From: Coriobacteriia bacterium
Lineage (GTDB): Bacteria; Actinomycetota; Coriobacteriia; Anaerosomatales; JAUVQN01
Length of the DNA stretch: 12,343 nt
Assembly (NCBI GenBank): GCA_030598125.1
Contig: JAUVQN010000018.1
Span: 1-12,343, forward strand
Reading direction: 5' to 3'
Below are positions 1-6,761 of this stretch, in pieces (the first letter of the stretch is position 1; every line of letters begins with the position of its first letter). The translations under genes were made by a program, and so were the position numbers. The notes under the pieces are model-generated. The model worked only from the letters and a program-made list of their open reading frames with translations. It did no database searches and was not told the DNA's origin.

Positions 1-56
1 CACAGCAGGTGCCTTCAGCAGGCTTGATGTGCAGGATGGCACTATGAAGAGAGATT

Positions 57-109
57 GTGAAGCCCTTCACGATCCATCGCCTGGACCGTGGAGGTCCGCA
101 GGTCCAGGC
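57..109 (-). terminator. Candidate operon-end terminator (two hairpins)
   Basis: Two inverted repeats follow the ispG stop codon on the minus strand. The first has perfect 9-base arms (GCCTGGACC at one side, GGTCCAGGC at the other; 79-87 and 101-109) around a 13-base loop. The second, at 57-70, is GTGAAGGGCTTCAC, which can form a short stem. It is followed by a pyrimidine-rich stretch (AATCTCTCTTC) rather than a clean T run. The place fits the end of the long minus-strand transcript, but without a strong T tract the efficiency is uncertain. I see nothing recognisable in the remaining bases 1-56. Confidence 0.45.
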
Positions 110-114
110 CGGTT

Positions 115-1179
115 TCACTCGGTGCGCGCGAGACGCTCGACCTCGGCCATGAGCTCGTCGACCATGCGTTCCTCGGGGACCTTCCTGAGCGGCGTCCCGC
201 GGACGAAGAGCGTGGCCGAGCCACGGCCGGCCGCCAGGCCCACATCGGCCTCGCGGGCCTCGCCGGGTCCGTTGACGACACACCCCATGATCGCCACCTT
301 GAGGGGCGCGTCGAGTGCGCGCAGACGCACGGAGACCTCCTCGGCGATGCGCGCGAGGTCCACGTCGCAGCGACCGCATGTGGGGCAGGCGATGAGCTCG
401 GGACCACGACGACGGATGTCGAGCGCGGCGAGGATCTCCCAGGCGGTGTCGATCTCCTGCGCCGGATCGCCGGTGAGCGATACGCGCAGGGTGTCTCCGA
501 TCCCTTCTTCCAAGAGCGCTCCGATGCCGACGGACGAGCGGACGATGCCAGGAAGTCCGGGACCCGCCTCGGTGATACCGAGGTGCAGCGCGTACGGGAT
601 CTCGGTCGCGAGGCGGCGATACGCGTCGATCGTAGGTCGCACGGAGGATGCCTTGGCGGAGACGACGATGTCGTGGAATCCACGCCCTTCGAAGTGCTCC
701 GAGAACGCGACCGCGCTCGCGGCGAGCTTCTCTGCGAGCGGCCAGTCGCGATCCGCGTAGTCGGCCGCCAGCGATCCGGCGTTCACGCCGATGCGGATCG
801 GTATGCGCGCCTCTCCCGCCGCGTCGATCACCTCGTCGACCTTCCCGAGGTCCCCGATGTTGCCAGGGTTGATCCGCAGCTTGGACGCTCCCGCGTGTGC
901 GGCCCGTACGGCGACTGACGCGTCGAAATGCACGTCGGCCACGATCGGAAGCGGCGAGACGCGGCAGATCTCCTCGAACGCGTCGAGGTGTCGCGAGGAC
1001 GGGATGGCGACGCGCGCGATCTCGCATCCGGCGCCGGCGAGCGCTGCGAGCTGCGCGCTCGTGGCTTCCACGTCGGCCGTGTCGGTAGAGGTCATCGATT
1101 GGACGGACACCGGCGCCCCGGCGCCGATAGGCACGTCGCCGACGACCACGCGGTTGGAGTCTCGCCTTGAGCCGACCAC
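115..1179 (-). CDS. ispG: 4-hydroxy-3-methylbut-2-enyl diphosphate synthase (IspG/GcpE)
   Basis: Cytosolic iron-sulfur enzyme of the MEP isoprenoid pathway. It reductively converts 2-C-methyl-D-erythritol 2,4-cyclodiphosphate to HMBPP. The 354-residue protein is of normal length for the short bacterial form. The N-terminal barrel has VQSMT near residue 26 and the LRINPGNIG segment near 101. The C-terminal domain carries the cluster ligands: Cys265 and Cys268 in CPTCGRC, Cys300 and Glu307 in MGCVVNGPGE. Cys271 is an extra cysteine in the first motif. A GTG at 1185 opens the frame two codons earlier, but the purine-rich GAAGGGG directly abuts it, whereas it lies 6 bases before the GTG at 1179, so I prefer 1179. 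A 76-base gap separates it from the protease gene upstream, with no clear promoter, so it is probably the last gene of the transcript. Recognition is certain; only the start is open. Confidence 0.96.
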   Translation of the reverse strand: MVGSRRDSNRVVVGDVPIGAGAPVSVQSMTSTDTADVEATSAQLAALAGAGCEIARVAIPSSRHLDAFEEICRVSPLPIVADVHFDASVAVRAAHAGASKLRINPGNIGDLGKVDEVIDAAGEARIPIRIGVNAGSLAADYADRDWPLAEKLAASAVAFSEHFEGRGFHDIVVSAKASSVRPTIDAYRRLATEIPYALHLGITEAGPGLPGIVRSSVGIGALLEEGIGDTLRVSLTGDPAQEIDTAWEILAALDIRRRGPELIACPTCGRCDVDLARIAEEVSVRLRALDAPLKVAIMGCVVNGPGEAREADVGLAAGRGSATLFVRGTPLRKVPEERMVDELMAEVERLARTE

Positions 1180-1255
1180 GGACACCCCCTTCGACGATGG
1201 ACCGACCGGGACGCACCCTGGCGCCGTCGCGGGGCGCGCCTCCCGATCGAGCGTG

Positions 1256-2527
1256 CTACGCGTTCACAACGTAGCGTATGACGTCGAGATAGAGGAGGTA
1301 GCCGATGAGACCGAAGATCATGATCGCGCCGGCCGCGCTGATCCCGAGGATGAACTCCCGGCGTAGCGGCCGGCCGCGCAGCTTCTCCACGACCTCGAGC
1401 GCGATCTTGCCTCCGTCCAAGGGAGGAATGGGCAGGATGTTGAGCACGCCGAGCGAGAGAGAGAGGAGCGCGACAAGCCACGCGTAGTCGAGCGCTCCGC
1501 GCTGGGCCGCGCTCGCGGCTTCGACGCTGATCCCGACGACACCCCGGACGTCCTGCACGGTCTCCGAGAACGTGGCGGGGTTGAACAGGCTCCCGATGGC
1601 CACGAACACGAGTCCTGTCCACTGCACGCTCTGCATCAGCGCGTCAGGGACCGACATCCGGACGTTCTCGAAGCGCGTGGCCACGCCCAGGTATGCGCTC
1701 CCGTCGAGCTCGCCCATGGTGGCCTCGAGGTCCAGCTCCTCGCCGTTTCGCTCGACGGTGAGGACGAGCTCGCTGCCGACCTCCGCGTCCGAGATCGACG
1801 CGAGCACGTCGGGCCACCCGTCCACGGTCGCACCATCCACGGCGACGATACGGTCACCAGCCTCGAGTCCGGCCGCTTCAGCCGCCGAATCCTCCATCGG
1901 ATCGACGATGGTGGACGGCTGCTGTACGCCGAAGACGGAGAGGACGACCGTGAACACGAGGACGGCGAGTGCGAGGTTCACGACGACTCCCATGGAGAGC
2001 ATCGTGATCCGCTGCCACGTCCTCTTGCCCCGATACGTGAGCGAACGTTCGTGGTCGAGGAGCGCCACCGCGTCCGTGTCCTCGTCCGCCTTCGGGACGA
2101 CGATCCAGGAGGAGTCGTCGTCCTGGGCCGGGCGGATCGAGCCCCAATCCGAGAGCATCCCGAGCATCGATCGAGCGCGAGCCACATCGATACCGAGTTC
2201 GTGGGAGAGCTCGACGGCGTCGATGCGTCCCTGCATCGCGGCGTACTTCAGCGCCGGAGCAAGAAGCGCGTCCTCAGGCCCCGGCTCCATGCCCGCGATG
2301 CGCACATAGCCGCCGAAGGGGATCATGGTCACCCCGTACACGGTGTCCCCGACGCGTATCCGGATCGCGGGGCCGGGCAGCCCGATCATGAACTCGTGCA
2401 CGCGCACGCCGAACATCCGGGCCGCGAAGAAGTGACCGCCCTCGTGCACGACGACGAGCAGGGAGAACGTGACGATCCCCCACAGGACAATCGTCGGCCA
2501 GCTCGCGGTCGGGGCCGAAGGATCCAT
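1256..2527 (-). CDS. rseP: Site-2 intramembrane zinc metalloprotease (RseP/Rip1 type, M50) with winged-helix-like insert
   Basis: Membrane protease that cuts substrates such as anti-sigma factors within the bilayer. The 423 residues show: TM1 (about 12-34) containing the zinc motif HEGGH (28-32); the IPFGGYVRI re-entrant segment (69-77); an unusual stretch 86-163; TM2 (about 175-199); a PDZ domain (about 203-265) with AGLEAGDRI; TM3 (about 349-368) running into NILPIPPLDGG, where Asp371 should be the third zinc ligand; and TM4 (about 392-413). Residues 90-146 look like a winged helix-turn-helix and are described under findings. The family's AGPxxN motif in TM2 reads MGVVVN, so its proline is missing. 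Three start codons stand in a row (GTG 2533, ATG 2530, ATG 2527). AGAGG is best spaced, at 5 bases, for the last, so I chose 2527. The dxr-protease-ispG order is usual in Actinomycetota. Substrate unknown. Confidence 0.93.
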   Translation of the reverse strand: MDPSAPTASWPTIVLWGIVTFSLLVVVHEGGHFFAARMFGVRVHEFMIGLPGPAIRIRVGDTVYGVTMIPFGGYVRIAGMEPGPEDALLAPALKYAAMQGRIDAVELSHELGIDVARARSMLGMLSDWGSIRPAQDDDSSWIVVPKADEDTDAVALLDHERSLTYRGKRTWQRITMLSMGVVVNLALAVLVFTVVLSVFGVQQPSTIVDPMEDSAAEAAGLEAGDRIVAVDGATVDGWPDVLASISDAEVGSELVLTVERNGEELDLEATMGELDGSAYLGVATRFENVRMSVPDALMQSVQWTGLVFVAIGSLFNPATFSETVQDVRGVVGISVEAASAAQRGALDYAWLVALLSLSLGVLNILPIPPLDGGKIALEVVEKLRGRPLRREFILGISAAGAIMIFGLIGYLLYLDVIRYVVNA

Positions 2528-2605
2528 CATCACCTCTCATCGTCCATGCGGCGCGGGAGCAAACGATGCGCCACTCAAGGTGGTCGGCACCTGGGGGTTC
2601 GGGCC

Positions 2606-3751
2606 TTAGTCCTGCCCCGACAGAAGGGCCCGAGCACGGACTCGCGATCGGGCGTCCACGGTCTCGACTTGTTCGACCGAGTCCAGGCGTTCGACGTCGT
2701 GCTCGCTCATGACGCGCTCGACGACCGACTCGATGTCGAGGAAGCCGCACTCCCCCGCCAGGAACGCTGCGACGGCGACTTCGTTGGCGGCGTTCATCGC
2801 AGCCGGCATCGTGCCGCCGGTGCGTCCGGCCGCGAGAGCCAGCGTGAGACAGCGGAAGACGTCCGCGTCGGGCGTCTCGAAATCGAGGGAGCCGAGACGG
2901 GTGAGGTCGAGCGGCTCGACGGGAGCGTCCCATCGTCGGGGGTACGAGAGCGCGTACTGGATCGGTATCCGCATGTCCGTCACGCCGAGGTGAGCTTTGA
3001 CGGACCCATCGACGTACTCGACCATCGAGTGGACGCGCGATTGCGGGTGGACGACGATCCGGATGCGATCGTAGGGAAGCCCGAAGAGGTGGTGCGCCTC
3101 GATCGCCTCGAGACCTTTGTTCATGAGCGTCGCGGAGTCGATCGTGATCTTGGGGCCCATCTGCCACGTGGGATGGGCGAGCGCCTCCGACGACCTGACC
3201 GTCTCCAGGCGAGCCCGGTCCCATCCCCTGAAGGGGCCGCCAGACGCGGTGAGCCAGACGTTCGCGACGTCCCCTAGATCCTCACCGATCAGGCACTGGA
3301 AGATCGCCGAGTGCTCGCTGTCGACCGGCACGATCTGGTCGGGCCCCGCGAGTCCGGTGACGAGCTCCCCTCCGACCACCAGGGACTCCTTGTTCGCGAG
3401 AGCGAGGGTCGCGCCGGATCGGAGCGCCTCAGCGGTCGCACGGAGTCCGGCGGCTCCGACGAGTGCGTTGACGACCACGTTGGCACCGGCGATGAGATCC
3501 GTGACGGCGGCCGGACCACGGCCCACGGGACGCCCGAGCGTGGACTCGAGCGTCGATGCGGCGTCCGGGTCGGCCATGGCCAGGCGTGCGTTCGGGAACG
3601 ACGCAGCCTGCGCCGCCAGGCCCTCGACGTCCGCTCTCGCAGCGAGCGAGACCAACTCGACCCTCTCTGGCGCGCGAGCCACGACGTCGAGCGTCTGCCG
3701 CCCGATCGAGCCGGTCGAGCCGAGCACCGCGACGCGTCTGCGGTCCCTCAC
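2606..3751 (-). CDS. dxr: 1-deoxy-D-xylulose 5-phosphate reductoisomerase (DXR/IspC)
   Basis: First committed enzyme of the MEP pathway: NADPH-dependent rearrangement and reduction of DXP to 2-C-methyl-D-erythritol 4-phosphate, in the cytosol. The 381 residues are of normal length. Seen in order: the NADPH loop GSTGSIG (11-17); LANKESLV (118-125); the metal site PVDSEH with Asp144 and Glu146; ASGGPF (169-174); the flexible-loop segment HPTWQMG (193-199); NKGLEAIEAHH with Glu215 as the third metal ligand; and HPQSRVHSMVEY (235-246). The reading frame stays open upstream inside cdsA, but homology begins at RRVAVLGSTG. The GTG at 3751 shares four bases (GTGA) with the cdsA stop, which implies translational coupling. 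It acts in the same pathway as ispG downstream, with the protease gene between them. Confidence 0.96.
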   Translation of the reverse strand: MRDRRRVAVLGSTGSIGRQTLDVVARAPERVELVSLAARADVEGLAAQAASFPNARLAMADPDAASTLESTLGRPVGRGPAAVTDLIAGANVVVNALVGAAGLRATAEALRSGATLALANKESLVVGGELVTGLAGPDQIVPVDSEHSAIFQCLIGEDLGDVANVWLTASGGPFRGWDRARLETVRSSEALAHPTWQMGPKITIDSATLMNKGLEAIEAHHLFGLPYDRIRIVVHPQSRVHSMVEYVDGSVKAHLGVTDMRIPIQYALSYPRRWDAPVEPLDLTRLGSLDFETPDADVFRCLTLALAAGRTGGTMPAAMNAANEVAVAAFLAGECGFLDIESVVERVMSEHDVERLDSVEQVETVDARSRVRARALLSGQD

Positions 3752-4581
3752 GACGCGCCGCCCCACACGAGCATGTAGTAGGCGACCACCGCGACGATGA
3801 TGAGGCTGTCGAACCTGTCGAGGATGCCGCCGTGTCCGGGCAGCATGGTGCCGGAGTCCTTCACGCCGACCTCCCGCTTGATGCGAGACTCGAGGAGATC
3901 GCCGAAGAGGCCAGCTACGGCCACCGCGATACCGATGGAGACGAGCCATGCGAGTCCGAGTCCCGTATCGGAGACCTGGGAGGCGGCGACCCATACGAGC
4001 ACGGATCCGAGGATGCCGCCCGCGAACCCTTCCCAGGACTTGCCGGGGGATATCGAAGGAGCCAGCTTGTGCCGTCCAAGGAGTGATCCGACGAAGTACG
4101 CGGAGACGTCGGCCGCCCAGACCGAGAGCAGGATCGTCAGGACGAGCAGGGCCCCCGCGTCCAGCCCGCGGACCAGGACCAGGTGAGTGAGACCGAACGC
4201 CACGTACATGACACCGAGGACGGTGACCGCCGTGTCCGCGAGCGGGACCTGTCGGAACGCGACGTACCAGGCGAGCGCCGCCAAGACGAACACCGTGACT
4301 GCCGTCAGCAGACCGAGCTTGCCGAAGAACATCGCAGCGAGCGGCATCGCCGCGGCCGCCGCGAGTCCGAGGATCTCGTTGGGGAGGAGACGCGTCTCTC
4401 GGGTGAGTGCGTAGAACTCCCGAAGGGAGAGCAGGGCGATCGCGGCGACGAGGAGGGCCCAGCCGAGCTCGCGCCCGAAGAGCAGCACTCCGATGATGAC
4501 CACGACGAAGACGGCGGCGGTGGCGACGCGCGCGGGAAGGTCCTGCAACCTGCCGCTGCGTGTCGGAGCCTGATCAGGCAT
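3748..4581 (-). CDS. cdsA: Phosphatidate cytidylyltransferase (CDP-diacylglycerol synthase)
   Basis: Integral membrane enzyme that makes CDP-diacylglycerol from phosphatidate and CTP, the branch point for phospholipids. The 277 residues contain about seven or eight hydrophobic segments. The family signature lies at 232-258: SRIKR, then KDSG, then LPGHGGILDRFD with the conserved Asp255 and Asp258. SPGKSWEGFAGG (178-189) is another conserved block. The chosen ATG at 4581 overlaps the uppS stop by one base (TGATG). The frame extends further upstream inside uppS, but that part is arginine- and proline-rich shadow sequence with no family match. The last four bases overlap dxr. Expression is probably tied to uppS and dxr by coupled translation. 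Confidence 0.95.
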   Translation of the reverse strand: MPDQAPTRSGRLQDLPARVATAAVFVVVIIGVLLFGRELGWALLVAAIALLSLREFYALTRETRLLPNEILGLAAAAAMPLAAMFFGKLGLLTAVTVFVLAALAWYVAFRQVPLADTAVTVLGVMYVAFGLTHLVLVRGLDAGALLVLTILLSVWAADVSAYFVGSLLGRHKLAPSISPGKSWEGFAGGILGSVLVWVAASQVSDTGLGLAWLVSIGIAVAVAGLFGDLLESRIKREVGVKDSGTMLPGHGGILDRFDSLIIVAVVAYYMLVWGGAS

Positions 4582-5354
4582 CAGGCGCCACCGAACCGGC
4601 GGTCCCGGTCCTGGTAGTCGAGGACTGCGTCCAGGAAGTCCTCGCGCCCGAAATCCGGCCACAGGACGTCGGTCACCCACAACTCCGCGTAGGCGATCTG
4701 CCAGAGGAGGAAGTTCGAGACCCTCAGTTCGCCGCTCGTGCGGATCACGAGCTCCGGGTCGGGCAAGCCGGCGGTGTAGAGAACGGATGAGAAGGCTTCC
4801 TCATCGATGTCCGACGGCGCGAGCTCATCGTCGAAGACACGCTGGGCCAGCGATCTCGCCGCGTCCGTCAGCTCCTGGCGACCGCCGTAGTTGAGCGCGA
4901 TGACGAGGTCGAGCCTCTCGTTGCCGGCAGTCTCCTCCTCCGCGCGGACGAACGCCTCGAGCGTGCCGGCGGGCAGGTCCTCTCTGCGTCCGATCATCCG
5001 GATGCGCACGCCGTGGGCCTGGAGGCTGTCGAGCTCGGACTCGAGCACCTCGACGAAGAGGGACATGAGCAGGGACACCTCGTCGCGGGGACGCGACCAG
5101 TTCTCGGAACTGAAGGAGTAGAGCGTGAGGCACCCCACGCCCAGTTCGATCGCGGCGGCGATAGCCTCGCGCACCGACGCCGCCCCGGCGCGGTGACCGG
5201 CCACTCGAGGTAGTCGTCGCCGGGACGCCCAGCGTCCGTTGCCGTCCATGATGACGGCGACGTGCGCGGGCACGCGTTCCGGGTCGAGAGCGGTGGCTTT
5301 CTCCCGAGCGGACCCCGTCTCCCAGAACGGCGCGGCGTCTGACGGTCCGGGCAC
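4581..5354 (-). CDS. uppS: Isoprenyl (undecaprenyl-type) diphosphate synthase
   Basis: Cis-prenyltransferase that adds isopentenyl units to a short allylic diphosphate to build the carrier lipid for peptidoglycan and other wall polymers. The 257 residues include the catalytic block MDGNGRWA (36-43, Asp37), HRAG (54-57), TLYSFSSENW (77-86), NYGGR (155-159), and the diphosphate-binding run PDPELVIRTSGELR (198-211) with Arg206, followed by WQIAYAEL with Glu224 as the likely magnesium ligand. Product chain length cannot be told from motifs alone; actinobacterial relatives include decaprenyl and farnesyl synthases. The start is GTG at 5354, three bases after the frr stop. Its Shine-Dalgarno GGAGGT lies inside the last codons of frr, 7 bases upstream. 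Confidence 0.95.
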   Translation of the reverse strand: MPGPSDAAPFWETGSAREKATALDPERVPAHVAVIMDGNGRWASRRRLPRVAGHRAGAASVREAIAAAIELGVGCLTLYSFSSENWSRPRDEVSLLMSLFVEVLESELDSLQAHGVRIRMIGRREDLPAGTLEAFVRAEEETAGNERLDLVIALNYGGRQELTDAARSLAQRVFDDELAPSDIDEEAFSSVLYTAGLPDPELVIRTSGELRVSNFLLWQIAYAELWVTDVLWPDFGREDFLDAVLDYQDRDRRFGGA

Positions 5355-5357
5355 GGG

Positions 5358-5915
5358 CTAGACCTCCATGATCTCCGCTTCTTTGTTGGACAGGAGGTCG
5401 TCGATGTCCGCCGTATGCGCGTCGGTCATCTCCTGGATCTCCGCCTCGGCCCGGTGGAGATCGTCCTGGCTGATCTCGTGATCCTTCTCGGCGGCCTTGT
5501 GGCGCTCGTTCGCATCTCGGCGAATGTTGCGGATCGCGACGCGCGCCTCCTCCGCATAGGTCCGGCAGAGCTTGACGAGTTCGACCCGCCGCTCCTCCGT
5601 GAGCGGCGGGAACGGCACGCGGATGAGCTGGCCGTCGTTCGACGGGTTGAGACCCAGGTCAGAGGCGAGGATCGCCTTCTCGATGTTGCCTATGGAGGAC
5701 GGGTCGTATGGCTGGACCACCAAGAGCTGCGACTCAGGCGCGTTGACTGACGCGAGCTGCAGGAGCGGTGTGAGTTGGCCGTAGTAGTCGACCTGCACCT
5801 TCTCGAGTATCGCCGCAGAGGCCCGGCCCGTTCGCACGGTCGTGAACTCGTGCTGCAGAGCCTGCACCGTCTTGTCCATGCGCTCCCCGGTGTCTCGCTT
5901 GACCTGTTCGATCAT
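5358..5915 (-). CDS. frr: Ribosome recycling factor
   Basis: Acts with EF-G to split the post-termination ribosome complex. The 185-residue length is exactly typical. The family's three-helix-bundle ends are evident: an N-terminal helix running into FTTVRTGRASAAIL (24-37), the loop LQLASVNAPESQLLVVQPYD, NPSNDGQLIRVPFPPLTEERR (start near 90), and a long C-terminal helical part rich in charged residues. The ATG at 5915 overlaps the pyrH stop as ATGA. GGGAGG lies 6 to 7 bases upstream within the end of pyrH. The pyrH-frr pair is one of the most widespread bacterial gene pairs. Its last codons provide the ribosome binding site for uppS. Confidence 0.97.
   Translation of the reverse strand: MIEQVKRDTGERMDKTVQALQHEFTTVRTGRASAAILEKVQVDYYGQLTPLLQLASVNAPESQLLVVQPYDPSSIGNIEKAILASDLGLNPSNDGQLIRVPFPPLTEERRVELVKLCRTYAEEARVAIRNIRRDANERHKAAEKDHEISQDDLHRAEAEIQEMTDAHTADIDDLLSNKEAEIMEV
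5362..5367 (-). promoter_or_regulatory. uppS ribosome binding site inside the frr 3' end
   Basis: On the minus strand GGAGGT lies in the last codons of frr, 7 bases before the uppS GTG at 5354. It supports that GTG as the start of uppS. It also shows that uppS translation depends on RNA occupied by ribosomes finishing frr. Confidence 0.7.
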
Positions 5916-6652
5916 CTGCCGCCTCCCTTGACGATGGTGCCGACGCGCTCTCCTCTGAGAGCGCGCTCGATATTGCCCGGGACCTCCATGTTGAAGACCA
6001 TGATCGGGAGGTCGTTGTCCATTCCGAGCGAGATAGCCGTGGCGTCCATGACCTTGAGGCCCCTCTGAAGCACCTCGATGTAGTCGAGCTCGTCGAACTT
6101 CTTCGCGTCGGGGTTCTCTTTCGGATCCGCATCGAAGACGCCGTCTACCTTCGTGGCCTTCATGATGCAGTCGGCGCCGATCTCCAGCGCTCTGAGGGCG
6201 GCCGTCGTGTCCGTGGTGAAGTACGGAGCCCCTGTGCCAGCCGCAAAGATGACGACGCGGCCCTTCTCGAGGTGCCTGATGGCGCGCCGACGGATGTACG
6301 GCTCGGCCACGGACTGCATGTCGATGGCCGACATGACGCGCGTATACACGCCGAGCTTCTCCAGCACTTCCTGCAGCGCCAGCGCGTTCATGACGGTCGC
6401 CAGCATACCGATGTAGTCAGCCTGTGCCCTGTCCATCCCCTTGGTCGCCGCGGTGAAGCCCCGGAAGATGTTGCCGCCGCCCACGACAATGGCGACCTCC
6501 ACGCCGGCCTTGCTGACCGTGCGGACCTGCTCCGCGAGTGCGCCGATCACGACAGGATCGATGCCGTAGCCCACCTCGCCCATGAGCGCCTCACCGGACA
6601 GCTTCAGAAGGACGCGCCGGTACTTGTAGTCCTCGTTCGCCTCGTGTTCCAC
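5912..6652 (-). CDS. pyrH: UMP kinase (uridylate kinase, hexameric bacterial type)
   Basis: Phosphorylates UMP to UDP with ATP in pyrimidine nucleotide synthesis. It belongs to the amino-acid kinase fold, unlike eukaryotic UMP kinases. The 246 residues show RRVLLKLSGEAL (12-23), VVGGGNIFRG (56-65), MDRAQADYIGMLATVMNAL (start 73), FAAGTGAPYFTTDTTAALRA (136-155), ATKVDGVFDADP (166-177) and the C-terminal MVFNM. The frame is open 21 codons further upstream, but that part lies in the terminator region and lacks family similarity. The GTG at 6652 is preceded by AGGAGGGGG about 10 bases away, so I chose it. It overlaps frr by four bases (ATGA). A hairpin separates it from tsf, so it may need readthrough or its own weak promoter. 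Confidence 0.96.
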   Translation of the reverse strand: MEHEANEDYKYRRVLLKLSGEALMGEVGYGIDPVVIGALAEQVRTVSKAGVEVAIVVGGGNIFRGFTAATKGMDRAQADYIGMLATVMNALALQEVLEKLGVYTRVMSAIDMQSVAEPYIRRRAIRHLEKGRVVIFAAGTGAPYFTTDTTAALRALEIGADCIMKATKVDGVFDADPKENPDAKKFDELDYIEVLQRGLKVMDATAISLGMDNDLPIMVFNMEVPGNIERALRGERVGTIVKGGGR

Positions 6653-6699
6653 GCTCGCTGAACCCCCTCCTACGCTCGCCGTCCAGCATAGCCACAAAC

Positions 6700-6730
6700 C
6701 GAAGGCCGACGCCACAGGCGCCGGCCTTCG
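6700..6730 (-). terminator. Terminator-like hairpin between tsf and pyrH
   Basis: The minus strand can fold into a 14-base-pair stem with a single G-U wobble and a 3-base loop (arms 6717-6730 and 6700-6713). It starts about 30 bases after the tsf stop. What follows on the minus strand is GGTTTGTGG, which has only a short T run, so this is either a weak intrinsic terminator or an attenuator and RNA-end stabiliser. Its position would separate the highly expressed rpsB-tsf pair from pyrH-frr. Confidence 0.6.
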
Positions 6731-6761
6731 TAACCCAGACGTATACGGACCCGTCGCTCGC

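Noticed and set aside
2051..3277. Long plus-strand open frame opposite the protease and dxr
   Set aside because: Antisense shadow of two clearly recognised genes; no protein motif and no ribosome binding site of note.
6653..6699. Promoter just before pyrH (TATGCT)
   Set aside because: The -10-like TATGCT has no acceptable -35 at 16-18 bases upstream; that place falls inside the hairpin stem.
6653..6715. Longer N-terminus for pyrH
   Set aside because: The extra 21 codons lie over the spacer and terminator-like stem region, and a good binding site precedes the GTG at 6652.
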